This document shows positions 1 to 7,515 of a stretch of 42,631 nucleotides of DNA, in pieces; position 1 is the first letter of the stretch, and every line of letters starts with the position of its first letter. The notes under the pieces were generated by a model, which made no database searches, was not told the origin of the DNA, and worked only from the letters and a program-made list of their open reading frames with translations. The DNA is taken from contig JUEM01000015.1 in assembly GCA_000817085.1 (NCBI GenBank), positions 1 to 42,631 on the forward strand. The letters run 5' to 3'. A program made the translations under genes and the position numbers. The stretch comes from a marine actinobacterium MedAcidi-G1 (GTDB taxonomy: Bacteria > Actinomycetota > Acidimicrobiia > Acidimicrobiales > MedAcidi-G1).

Positions 1-1
1 G

Positions 2-37
2 CCTTATATGGATAGAACTTCGCACTACGATCTTTAA
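2..37 (+). CDS. C-terminal fragment of a possible upstream gene
   Basis: An open frame enters from the left edge and ends at TAA 35-37, encoding PYMDRTSHYDL. The next gene starts at GTG 38, directly after this stop, which is the kind of junction seen in a coupled operon. Eleven residues are too few to identify a family, and the frame could be chance. Confidence 0.3.
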   Translation, partial: PYMDRTSHYDL

Positions 38-1045
38 GTGGCGTTGTTATTTTTGACCGATGAACGTTTTCTTGAACATGTTGCAGGAAAAAAACATCCC
101 GAGTCTCCCGCACGTTTGGAAGCAGTATGGAAAGGTTTAGACAACCTTTTTTTAGATGAGGATTTAGTTCGAATTGCACCACGAATTGCTACAGAGACAG
201 AACTTTTGAGATGTCATCCGATTGAACATATTCGAGCTTTAGAATCCCTTGATGCTGAAGGTGGGGGTCGCATGGATCCTGATACTGCTATTAGTGCAGG
301 ATCATGGGGCGCAGCCAGATTAGCAGCAGGCTCGGGTCTAGCTGCTGTTGAAGCATTGACCCAAAGTGAAGCAGAAACTGCATTTTGTGCAATTCGACCA
401 CCGGGGCATCATGCAACGCCTGATCGCTCAATGGGATTTTGTCTAATAAACAATATTGCTGTTACTGCGGCGTCTTTAATAGCGAAAGGTGAGAAAGTTG
501 CTGTTATCGATATAGATGCTCATCACGGAAACGGTACACAAGAAATTTTTTATTTTGATCCGCGTGTTCTTATGATTTCAATTCACCAATGGCCTCTGTA
601 TCCAGGCACTGGGTCAGAGGAGGAGATAGGTGAATTAAATGGAAAGGGATTTACGGTAAACGTTCCTCTTCCACCAGGGTCGACAGGAAGTACCTATAGA
701 TCAGCACTGGATAAGATCGTTGTTCCACTTGTAGAAGATTTTCAGCCAGATTGGGTATTAGTTTCTGCTGGTTTTGATGCGCATAGAGAAGATCCATTAA
801 CTGATATGGGATTAACTTCAGGGGACTTTGCTGACTTGACTTTAAATTTGTTTAATTTGGCTCCAAAAAGCAGGTGTATTTTCTTCTTAGAGGGAGGTTA
901 TAACCTTCAAGCATTGACAGACTCTGTAAGTGCTTCATTTGCAGCCATAATGGGTATTGATTTACGGCCTGAATCAGCGACAGGAGATGGGCCAGGCATG
1001 GAAGTTGTAAATAGAATTGCGGAATCACATGGGGTAATTTCGTGA
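38..1045 (+). CDS. Histone deacetylase-fold (AcuC/HDAC-like) deacetylase
   Basis: A 335-residue zinc-dependent deacetylase of the arginase/HDAC fold, expected to remove acyl groups from lysine side chains or small acetylated amines in the cytoplasm. The sequence shows the active-site dyad RPPGHHA at residues 120-126 (H124, H125). The zinc ligands appear in DIDAHHGNGT (D160, H162) and GFDAHREDPL (D247), and the catalytic tyrosine is in EGGYN (Y288). The length fits a single catalytic domain. The start is GTG at 38, and the protein begins right at the fold with no signal peptide. It overlaps the following CCA-adding enzyme by 4 bases (GTGA), so the two are probably translated together. The family also includes acetylpolyamine amidohydrolases and AcuC; the true substrate cannot be read from sequence. 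Confidence 0.9.
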   Translation: MALLFLTDERFLEHVAGKKHPESPARLEAVWKGLDNLFLDEDLVRIAPRIATETELLRCHPIEHIRALESLDAEGGGRMDPDTAISAGSWGAARLAAGSGLAAVEALTQSEAETAFCAIRPPGHHATPDRSMGFCLINNIAVTAASLIAKGEKVAVIDIDAHHGNGTQEIFYFDPRVLMISIHQWPLYPGTGSEEEIGELNGKGFTVNVPLPPGSTGSTYRSALDKIVVPLVEDFQPDWVLVSAGFDAHREDPLTDMGLTSGDFADLTLNLFNLAPKSRCIFFLEGGYNLQALTDSVSASFAAIMGIDLRPESATGDGPGMEVVNRIAESHGVIS

Positions 1046-2280
1046 CAGAGAGTTTTGATCATTTAAGAAATTTAATTACTCCTATTACGGAAAGATTTAT
1101 TCAAGAGAAATACACACTTTTTTTGGTAGGGGGAGTCGTTCGTGATGCCCTTGTTCATCAAAAAATTGAGAGTCCTGATTTAGATCTCACGACTAACGCT
1201 ACTCCTGATCAAATCCGAGCTTTAGTTGAACCTGTGGCTGACGCAGTTTGGTTACAAGGTGAGCGATTTGGAACAATTGGTTTGAGAATTGGCGAAACAA
1301 GAATGGAAATAACAACTCACAGATCTGAGTCTTATACAAGTTCTTCAAGAAAACCTTCTGTAACTTTTTCATTAAATTTGGAAGATGATTTAAGCCGAAG
1401 AGATTTCACAGTTAATGCAATGGCCATTGCAGTGGATAGTGGGAATTTTTTTGACCCTTTTAACGGTAAGTCTGACTTAGAAAATAAAATTTTGAGAACC
1501 CCGTTATCTCCTTTCGAGTCATTTAATGATGACCCTTTAAGAATATTAAGAGCGGCTAGGTTCTCTGCTGGTTATGACTTGCAACCGGTTCAAGAAATTG
1601 TTGATACTGCAAAAGATTTAGCAGAGAGAATCTTGATTGTTTCAGCAGAAAGGATAAGGGAAGAGTTTTTAAAACTTCTTTCTTTGGAGAATCCAACAAA
1701 AGGTTTCGAGTTTTTGGAAAATGTCAATTTATTAGCCAAGATATTTTCTTTTGAATCTAATTTAAATAGTGAAAATTTAAACAAAATGTTTTCATTGTTG
1801 CCACCTGATAAAGCTGTAATAAGATTTTCTGTCTTTTTCAAAGGACTCTCAAAGAAGGAAGTTAAAGACTCTTTAAACCGACTTAGGATGTCCCGAGAAG
1901 AAAAGCGATTGATAGAAACTGTTGTTGATTTTTTGAACTCGGTTTCTAAAGGGCCGAAGAGTGAAAAATGGACCGCTGAAGAGATCCGCCGTTTAATTGA
2001 TTTAAGTCACTTGAGTCTTGAAGAGTCTATTATTCTCATCGAGGCTTCAAATTCAGATGTAAAAGATTTTTTGACTGTATTGGATAATTTAAGATCGGTA
2101 GAAGATTTAATTTCATTTGAACCGGTTTTAACCGCTCAAGAATTAATGGAGTTACTTGATATAGAACCTGGTCCATTAGTAGGTGAAATTTTAAGTTGGA
2201 TTAAAGAAATACGTCTTTGTGAAGGACCTATTTCAGTTGATGAAGAAAGAAATAGGGTTCTGTCTCACTGGAAAAAATAA
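1042..2280 (+). CDS. cca: CCA-adding tRNA nucleotidyltransferase
   Basis: A 412-residue class II nucleotidyltransferase that adds or repairs the 3'-terminal CCA of tRNAs. The N-terminal polymerase domain shows GGVVRD at residues 30-35 and the metal-binding DLDLTT at 46-51. RRDFTVNAMA at 119-128 is the RRD nucleotide-binding motif typical of this family. The C-terminal half is a charged, helical RNA-binding region. The GTG start at 1042 overlaps the stop of the deacetylase gene (GTGA). In Mycobacterium the homologue (pcnA) lies near the chromosome origin, as do the rpsF-dnaB genes that follow here. A poly(A) polymerase is the alternative family member; a CCA enzyme is far more likely in an actinobacterium. 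Confidence 0.93.
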   Translation: MTESFDHLRNLITPITERFIQEKYTLFLVGGVVRDALVHQKIESPDLDLTTNATPDQIRALVEPVADAVWLQGERFGTIGLRIGETRMEITTHRSESYTSSSRKPSVTFSLNLEDDLSRRDFTVNAMAIAVDSGNFFDPFNGKSDLENKILRTPLSPFESFNDDPLRILRAARFSAGYDLQPVQEIVDTAKDLAERILIVSAERIREEFLKLLSLENPTKGFEFLENVNLLAKIFSFESNLNSENLNKMFSLLPPDKAVIRFSVFFKGLSKKEVKDSLNRLRMSREEKRLIETVVDFLNSVSKGPKSEKWTAEEIRRLIDLSHLSLEESIILIEASNSDVKDFLTVLDNLRSVEDLISFEPVLTAQELMELLDIEPGPLVGEILSWIKEIRLCEGPISVDEERNRVLSHWKK

Positions 2281-2337
2281 ATAATTTCTCGGATTTCCGG
2301 CAACTTTATTTATCAATTAAATGACTATTGTATTTTT

Positions 2338-2772
2338 ATGTCTTCGGCAAGAATAAAAAAGTTTGTACTTACTAATAGCGGAAACAAGCTTAGGAAAGAT
2401 GATTTAATTTTTGTGAAACGTGCTGCTGATGTTGAATACAGACTTGCGCGACAAACAGTGATTGATTATTGGAAAAATGGAGAAATTGAGCGAGAAAACT
2501 TATGTGATGCTCAACCTATGCTGAAACGAAACGCCATTCACTGTGGAGTTCTTATCGGAGAAAGTTGTCCTATTTGTGAATCTGGTGAAATTTATTATGT
2601 AACTTATGTTTTTGGTCCTAGATTACCTGCCCATGGTCGTTGTATTTCTACAAAGGGGGAGCTTCAGAGACTCAATGATCGAAAATCACAGCTTTCGGCC
2701 TATGTCATTGAAGTATGTCCTGATTGTGGATGGAATCATCTTGTAAGAATTGCATCTTTAGGTGGAAAGTAA
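2338..2772 (+). CDS. DUF5318-like zinc-ribbon protein
   Basis: A 144-residue protein of unknown function that resembles the actinobacterial DUF5318 family, recognised from memory of the conserved protein near rpsF in Mycobacterium. It carries two CxxC knuckles, CPIC at residues 77-80 and CPDC at 127-130, which probably bind one structural zinc. The stretch between them contains an aromatic-rich segment (EIYYVTYVFGPRLP). The N-terminal half is basic and helical. There is no signal peptide or membrane segment. The ATG at 2338 has only a weak Shine-Dalgarno, but it is the first good start after the cca stop. The ribosomal/replication neighbourhood hints at a translation- or nucleic-acid-linked role, which is inference only. 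Confidence 0.75.
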   Translation: MSSARIKKFVLTNSGNKLRKDDLIFVKRAADVEYRLARQTVIDYWKNGEIERENLCDAQPMLKRNAIHCGVLIGESCPICESGEIYYVTYVFGPRLPAHGRCISTKGELQRLNDRKSQLSAYVIEVCPDCGWNHLVRIASLGGK

Positions 2773-2864
2773 ATTTTAAAACTATCAAAGCCTTTAATTT
2801 TAAATCATTGGTAATATTAAATATCTGCCGGCAGCTGTATGCGCTGGACTGAAAAGGAGAATTT

Positions 2865-3716
2865 GTGGTGTCGAGAGCTAATGTTCCTTCCATTCGCGAA
2901 CAGAAAACTACTCACGGGGCGAAACCTTTAGTGATGGTCACCGCTTACGACGCTCCTGGAGCACGCATGGTTGATGAAGCAGGCGTTGACATGATCCTTG
3001 TTGGCGACTCACTGGCCATGGTTGTTTTAGGTTATGAAGACACTCTTCAAGTAACAGTTGATGATATTGCTCATCACACTGCTGCTGTAGCGAGAACTAA
3101 ACCTTCAGCACTTGTTGTTGCTGATTTGCCTTGGCTTAGTTACCACATTTCCATTGAAGAGACAGTTAGTAACGGAGCCAAACTTATTAGAGCGGGCGCA
3201 AATGCTGTAAAACTTGAAGGCGGAAGAAGCAGAATTCCTATGATTGAAGCATTACTGTCTGCTGAAATTCCGGTTATGGGACATGTAGGGCTAACACCCC
3301 AGTCAATAAATGCAATGGGTGGATTTAAGGTTCAAGCACGTGACACCAAAGGAGCATTGGATTTAGTTTCGGACGCAAAAGCTTTGGAGCATGCTGGTTG
3401 TTTTTCTATTGTTCTTGAAGGAGTCCCATCTCAAGTTGCTTCAATGGTTACTTCTTCAGTTGATGTTCCGACAATTGGTATCGGTGCGGGATCTGATTGT
3501 GATGGACAGGTACTTGTTTTACATGATCTATTAGGTTTAGAAAAGAGAATTATTCCAAAATTTGTTCGTAACTATGCTCAATTTCATGTGGACGGTGTTT
3601 CCGCATTACGTGAATTTATAACCGACGTTAAAAATGGTTCTTTTCCATCAGAAGACGAATCTTATTGTTTAAGCTCCAAAACTTCTGAAGAGCTTGGACT
3701 TTATGGTGCAATCTAA
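2865..3716 (+). CDS. panB: 3-methyl-2-oxobutanoate hydroxymethyltransferase
   Basis: A 283-residue PanB, a TIM-barrel enzyme that transfers a hydroxymethyl group from methylene-tetrahydrofolate to alpha-ketoisovalerate, giving ketopantoate for pantothenate and CoA. Visible family motifs are VTAYDAPGARM near residue 25, VGDSL at 46-50, ADLPW at 86-90, KLEGG at 116-120 and TPQSIN near residue 145. The Mg-binding acidic residues sit in the second to fourth of these. The start is one of two adjacent GTG codons (2865 or 2868), preceded by AAAGGAGA at 2853-2860. No other pantothenate gene is present. The gene stands alone between the DUF5318-like gene and the rpsF cluster. Confidence 0.95.
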   Translation: MVSRANVPSIREQKTTHGAKPLVMVTAYDAPGARMVDEAGVDMILVGDSLAMVVLGYEDTLQVTVDDIAHHTAAVARTKPSALVVADLPWLSYHISIEETVSNGAKLIRAGANAVKLEGGRSRIPMIEALLSAEIPVMGHVGLTPQSINAMGGFKVQARDTKGALDLVSDAKALEHAGCFSIVLEGVPSQVASMVTSSVDVPTIGIGAGSDCDGQVLVLHDLLGLEKRIIPKFVRNYAQFHVDGVSALREFITDVKNGSFPSEDESYCLSSKTSEELGLYGAI

Positions 3717-3795
3717 ATATTTTTGTCACACCTGATAAGCAGTATTTGTTATATGGAAAAATTGTTTACCAATTTACTTATTGGTATTAGCCTTA

Positions 3796-3885
3796 TTTTG
3801 TCTTCAATAAGGGTAAAATATATTTCCCCTGCCCCGATAGGGGCTCTGAACAAGCAAAGGGTTTGTTTGGAACCGTAGGAGGTGA
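3796..3885 (+). promoter_or_regulatory. Candidate promoter and structured leader of rpsF
   Basis: A weak sigma70-like pair is visible: TTGTCT at 3798-3803 and TATATT at 3819-3824, with a short 15-base spacer. Just downstream are two consecutive hairpins. GCCCC/GGGGC closes a GATA tetraloop at 3831-3844. AACAAGC/GTTTGTT closes AAAGG at 3849-3867, with one G-T wobble. A strong Shine-Dalgarno (AGGAGGTG, 3877-3884) follows. Leaders binding the S6:S18 pair are known upstream of rpsF in many bacteria; assigning this one to that class is inference. Confidence 0.35.
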
Positions 3886-3893
3886 TGTCTGTT

Positions 3894-4238
3894 ATGCGGG
3901 CTTATGAATTAATGATTATTTTTGATGGCGATCTTGATGAAGAAGCCATTTCAAGCTACTTATCTAACGTTGTTTCTGCTGTCGAAAGCGAAGATGGGAA
4001 AGTTGCTTCATCAAAAGACACTGAGCCGTGGGGTAGACGTAAGTTTACTTATCGAATCAATCATAAATGGGAAGGCTTTTATGTTGTTCTTGAGATTGTT
4101 ACTCAAGCAGCAAATATCGATTCGAGCGATCGCCTCCTTCGTCTGGCTGATAGAAGTGAAATAGTTAGACACAAAATTATTCGTCTTCCAGATGAAGAGG
4201 CTGTAAAACGTGGCCTTTTAGAAGGCACAACCGCTTAA
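3894..4238 (+). CDS. rpsF: 30S ribosomal protein S6
   Basis: A 114-residue S6, which binds with S18 to the platform of the small subunit. The start MRAYELMIIFDGDLDEE matches the usual S6 N-terminus. The WGRRKFTY segment is the conserved core, and RLADRSEIVRHKIIR matches the terminal strand. In-frame starts also occur at GTG 3882 and ATG 3885, but these lie inside the Shine-Dalgarno AGGAGGTG (3877-3884). ATG 3894 is 9 bases downstream and gives the family's normal N-terminus, so it was chosen. It is the first gene of the rpsF-ssb-rpsR-rplI cluster, with ssb 27 bases after its stop. Confidence 0.96.
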   Translation: MRAYELMIIFDGDLDEEAISSYLSNVVSAVESEDGKVASSKDTEPWGRRKFTYRINHKWEGFYVVLEIVTQAANIDSSDRLLRLADRSEIVRHKIIRLPDEEAVKRGLLEGTTA

Positions 4239-4265
4239 CTAGTATCAATTTGAATTGGAGTAAAT

Positions 4266-4709
4266 ATGGCATTTGATAATACGGTAACAATCGTTGGAAA
4301 TGTAACTCGTGACCCAGAGCTAAGGTACACACCTGCTGGCGCAGCTGTGGCTAATTTTGGAGTTGCCTGGAATCGAAAAGGTCAAAACGATGAAGACGTT
4401 GTTTCATTTTTTGATGTTACATGTTGGAGAAACCTTGCTGAAAATGTTTCTGAGTCAATTACAAAAGGTTCTCGTGTAGTTATTTATGGGCGTTTAGATC
4501 AAAGGTCTTGGGAAAATCAAGATGGAGAAAAAAGATCAAAGGTCGAAATTGTTGCCGATGATGTTGCTCCAAGTTTGAAATGGGCTACGGCTGATTTAAC
4601 CCGTAATGATTTTAAAGGTGGGGATGCTGGTGGAGGAACTAGCGGCATGAGTAATTCAAGTTCTGGAGATAGCACTCCAACATATCCAACAGACGAGGAA
4701 CCTTTTTGA
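4266..4709 (+). CDS. ssb: Single-stranded DNA-binding protein
   Basis: A 147-residue SSB. Residues 1-110 form the OB fold, seen in [39 protein letters not shown] and [16 protein letters not shown] glycine/serine-rich linker follows. The acidic tip ends in DEEPF, the partner-binding tail related to the DDIPF tip of other SSBs. It coats single-stranded DNA and recruits replication and repair proteins. The ATG at 4266 is preceded by TTGGAGTAA. The stop overlaps the rpsR start (TGATG), so translation is probably coupled. Its position between rpsF and rpsR is conserved in actinobacteria. Confidence 0.97.
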   Translation: MAFDNTVTIVGNVTRDPELRYTPAGAAVANFGVAWNRKGQNDEDVVSFFDVTCWRNLAENVSESITKGSRVVIYGRLDQRSWENQDGEKRSKVEIVADDVAPSLKWATADLTRNDFKGGDAGGGTSGMSNSSSGDSTPTYPTDEEPF

Positions 4710-5194
4710 TGGCACGTAAAGAATTTAAAAACTCCCAATTTGACGAAAAAAATGGTCGGATGCGGAGAAAACGAGTTAGTCCTTTAACAATTGCGAAATT
4801 AGATTATGTTGATTATAAAGACACAGATCTTCTGAACAAATTTTTGTCCGAACGGTCGAAAATAAAAGCACGTCATAATAGTGGAAACGATGCTCAACAA
4901 CAGAGAGCTGTTGCAAGAGCGATAAAAAATGCGCGTGAAATGGCTTTGATGCCTTATATAGCCGCAGTTACAACTCAAAGACGAGAAAGAAGAAATGAAA
5001 ATGACCGTTCTGATAGAGCATCAGGTCCGCCTCCTCAGCCCACGACACCTCCTCCTGGTGCCGAAGGTGACGAGCTTGAGTCAGCAGATATTTCCTCAGT
5101 AGAAGCGAATCCAGAATTGGTAGATTCATTTATTGATTCCCAAGATAATCAGAGCGAAGTCGCTCTTGACGTCAACGAGGAGGAAGAATTGTGA
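4709..5194 (+). CDS. rpsR: 30S ribosomal protein S18 with long acidic C-terminal extension
   Basis: A 161-residue S18, about twice the family's usual length. The canonical core spans about residues 18-84 and includes [33 protein letters not shown] and [18 protein letters not shown]. It has no cysteines, so it is the zinc-independent type. An extension follows the core: a basic patch at 91-103, a proline-rich linker at 107-117 ([10 protein letters not shown]), and an acidic region to 161 ending in NEEEEL. The ATG at 4709 overlaps the ssb stop; a TTG three bases upstream is in frame but less likely. The end overlaps the rplI GTG by 4 bases. The extension is in the same uninterrupted frame, so it is part of the protein. 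Its function is unknown. Confidence 0.94.
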   Translation: MARKEFKNSQFDEKNGRMRRKRVSPLTIAKLDYVDYKDTDLLNKFLSERSKIKARHNSGNDAQQQRAVARAIKNAREMALMPYIAAVTTQRRERRNENDRSDRASGPPPQPTTPPPGAEGDELESADISSVEANPELVDSFIDSQDNQSEVALDVNEEEEL

Positions 5195-5637
5195 AGATTC
5201 TCCTCCGATCTGATGTAGATGGCCTGGGTAGAACTGGGGACATTGTAGATGTCGCAAGCGGGCATGCAAGAAATTTTTTATTACCACGAGGACTAGCTGT
5301 AGTAGCATCCTCTGGAGTTACTGCTCAAGCTGAAGCTATGCAAAAGAAACGAGCTTTAAAAGCTATTGAAGATAAAGCTGACGCTGAGGAAATAGTTTCT
5401 CGTTTAGACGGAATTATTATTCAAATTTTTGCTAATGCTTCTGACACTGGGAAACTTTTTGGCTCTGTAGGGGTCACGGAAATTACACAAGCTTTGCAGG
5501 ATCAAGTTGGTTTAGAAGTTGATCGTAAAGATATTTCAGGTGAGACTGCAAAAGAAATTGGAGCCCATCAATTTACTTTGCACTTGCATCCTGAAGTTGA
5601 AATGCAAGTAACTGTTGATGTTCAAAGTGAAGTTTAA
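5191..5637 (+). CDS. rplI: 50S ribosomal protein L9
   Basis: A 148-residue L9 with the expected two-lobed layout. The N-terminal rRNA-binding domain contains [19 protein letters not shown], the family signature. A charged connecting helix spans about residues 45-75, and the C-terminal domain ends in [14 protein letters not shown]. The GTG start at 5191 overlaps the rpsR stop (GTGA), and a purine-rich AGGAGGAAG run at 5179-5187 within rpsR serves as ribosome-binding site. L9 stabilises the L1 stalk region and supports reading-frame maintenance. It closes the ribosomal part of the cluster. Confidence 0.96.
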   Translation: MKILLRSDVDGLGRTGDIVDVASGHARNFLLPRGLAVVASSGVTAQAEAMQKKRALKAIEDKADAEEIVSRLDGIIIQIFANASDTGKLFGSVGVTEITQALQDQVGLEVDRKDISGETAKEIGAHQFTLHLHPEVEMQVTVDVQSEV

Positions 5638-5656
5638 AGTTTTCCCCAGAAAATTC

Positions 5657-5752
5657 TTTCATTCCACAAGTTAATCCACAGACTATTCCACTTAAAAAGA
5701 CTAGTTTTCCCCCATGTTTTTAGGGTTTTCCTCTAGCGTTCCACAAGTTAAT
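5657..5752. promoter_or_regulatory. DnaA-box-like cluster upstream of dnaB
   Basis: The 161-base gap between rplI and dnaB holds a 14-bp direct repeat TTCCACAAGTTAAT at 5662-5675 and 5739-5752. Between the copies is TAATCCACA (5672-5680), which matches the DnaA box TTATCCACA at 8 of 9 positions. A further TATTCCAC lies at 5684-5691. The 13-mer TTTCATTCCACAA (5657-5669) recurs exactly upstream of purA at 24183-24195. DnaA binding is inferred from similarity only. Confidence 0.4.
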
Positions 5753-5798
5753 AGTGGCAAAGTAGGACCTAGTGTGTGAAGTGTTTGGAGTATAAGTT

Positions 5799-7250
5799 TT
5801 GAGTGCACTCGAAGAAAATTGGCAAAATTTGGAAGAAACTTCTTCTTTGCCTAGATCATTTCAAAGAGAAAATGCCGGAGCTAGAGTTCCGCCCCACAAT
5901 ATTGAAGCTGAAGCTTCGCTGCTGGGAGCAATGCTTTTGTCCAAAGATGCAATTGCTGACGCGCTTGAAGTCACCTCAGCGGAACATTTTTATAAACCTT
6001 CACACACTCACGTTTTTGATGCAATCTGTGGCCTTTACGCATCAGGCGAACCAGCTGATCCGGTAACTGTTGCTGATGCCCTAGATCGTGCCGGATTACT
6101 TGAAGGTATTGGCGGGCCTGGAATGTTATTGGATCTTCAAGCGGCAACACCGGCAATAACCTCGGCTTCTTCTTTTGCCAGAATTGTTCAAGAACATGCG
6201 ACACTTCGTGGATTAATTGGTGCTGCTAGTGAAATGGCAGAAATTGGTTATAGCAGACCTGAAGATGTACCTAAGGCTGTAGACGAGGCTGAAAATCTTG
6301 TTTACCAATTAGCACAAGGAAGAATTAATGACTCTATGGGTCAAATGCGTGATCTTCTTGATCAGACTCTCGATGCAATGGAAGAAAGACAACAAGGTAA
6401 AGGACTAACAGGTGTACCAACCGGTTTCAAGCGACTTGATCAACTTACTTCCGGTTTACAGAAAGGCAATTTAATAATAATTGGAGCTAGACCATCTGTT
6501 GGTAAAACTTCATTGGGACTTAACATTGCAACTCATATAGCAACTGTTTCAAATAACCCAGCCTTAATTTTTTCATTAGAGATGAGTCGGCTGGAGCTAA
6601 CTCAACGTATTCTTTGTGCAGAGGCTCGAGTTGACTCTCAGAAGATAGTTAACGCTCAGATGAATGATGACGACTGGGTTCGTATTAATAAAGGTATTGG
6701 ACATTTAGACGAAGCGCCTATTTACATTGATGACAATCCAGGTGTTTCAATAATGGAAATACGAGCGAAAGCTAGGCGTCTTAAAAGTCGTATAGGGAAT
6801 TTAGGAATAATCGTTGTTGACTACTTACAACTGATGACGGGGAGGTCTGCGGCTGAAAGCAGACAAGTTGAAATCTCAGAAATAAGTAGAGGACTTAAAC
6901 TTTTAGCTAGAGATTTAGAAACTCCAGTTATAGGGATTTCGCAATTATCGAGAAGTTTAGAAAGTCGACAAGATAAGAGACCTATGCTTTCTGATCTTCG
7001 TGAGTCCGGTTCTATCGAACAAGATGCTGATTTAGTGATGTTTATTTATCGTGACGAAATTTATAATCCTGAGAGTAATGAAATGGGAATTGCCGAGATA
7101 AATCTTGCCAAAAATCGTAATGGCCCAGTTGAGAGAGTTCGGTTAGCTTATATGCCTAATTTTACTAAGTTTGCTGACCTTTCAAGAACTGATGAATCCG
7201 ACTCCGTGTCGCAGAAAACTGGTTCTATTAACGAACCAAGGAATTTTTAA
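5799..7250 (+). CDS. dnaB: Replicative DNA helicase DnaB
   Basis: A 483-residue replicative helicase, the ring-shaped hexamer that unwinds the fork. The N-terminal primase-interacting domain begins with VPPHNIEAEASLLGAML near residue 30. The RecA-like domain contains Walker A GARPSVGKTS near residue 230, Walker B IIVVDYLQLM near 330, and ISQLSRSLESRQDKRP followed by SDLRESGSIEQDADL. No intein interrupts the P-loop. The TTG start at 5799 is supported by GGAG at 5787-5790, eight bases upstream; no ATG or GTG nearby is in frame. The gene follows rplI across a gap rich in DnaA-box-like sequence. Confidence 0.96.
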   Translation: MSALEENWQNLEETSSLPRSFQRENAGARVPPHNIEAEASLLGAMLLSKDAIADALEVTSAEHFYKPSHTHVFDAICGLYASGEPADPVTVADALDRAGLLEGIGGPGMLLDLQAATPAITSASSFARIVQEHATLRGLIGAASEMAEIGYSRPEDVPKAVDEAENLVYQLAQGRINDSMGQMRDLLDQTLDAMEERQQGKGLTGVPTGFKRLDQLTSGLQKGNLIIIGARPSVGKTSLGLNIATHIATVSNNPALIFSLEMSRLELTQRILCAEARVDSQKIVNAQMNDDDWVRINKGIGHLDEAPIYIDDNPGVSIMEIRAKARRLKSRIGNLGIIVVDYLQLMTGRSAAESRQVEISEISRGLKLLARDLETPVIGISQLSRSLESRQDKRPMLSDLRESGSIEQDADLVMFIYRDEIYNPESNEMGIAEINLAKNRNGPVERVRLAYMPNFTKFADLSRTDESDSVSQKTGSINEPRNF

Positions 7251-7257
7251 ATTAACC

Positions 7258-7461
7258 GTGTTTTTAGGTGAAAAGTTGCTTGAATGGCTACTTTTAGCAT
7301 TTGGTTCAGCTATGTGTATCGGGAATTTAACTGCTTTGTTAAATCCGCCTAAAAAGCAAGACGAGCAACATTTAAGGAAAGCACCTTTTTGGAGAAGTTT
7401 TATTTACATAATTGTTGGTTTAGTTGTTGCAGTGTGGTCTTTAGCAGGATTAATTGGTTGA
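7258..7461 (+). CDS. Small two-helix membrane protein
   Basis: A 67-residue protein in the gap between dnaB and the MscS gene. It has a hydrophobic segment near residues 8-25 (LLEWLLLAFGSAMCIGNL), a short charged loop containing PPKKQDEQHLRKAP, and a second hydrophobic segment near residues 47-66. This predicts two membrane helices with a cytoplasmic loop. The frame stays open into dnaB, but the start must lie after the dnaB stop. Candidates are GTG 7258 or TTG 7276, the latter with AGGTG at 7266-7270. I do not recognise the family. The membrane pattern and its position directly before a membrane channel gene make a real gene more likely than chance. Confidence 0.55.
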   Translation: MFLGEKLLEWLLLAFGSAMCIGNLTALLNPPKKQDEQHLRKAPFWRSFIYIIVGLVVAVWSLAGLIG

Positions 7462-7515
7462 ATTGCTTTGTAGTTGTGTTGAATAATAGTTGCTGCCATT
7501 GTGGAGGTGAAGTTA

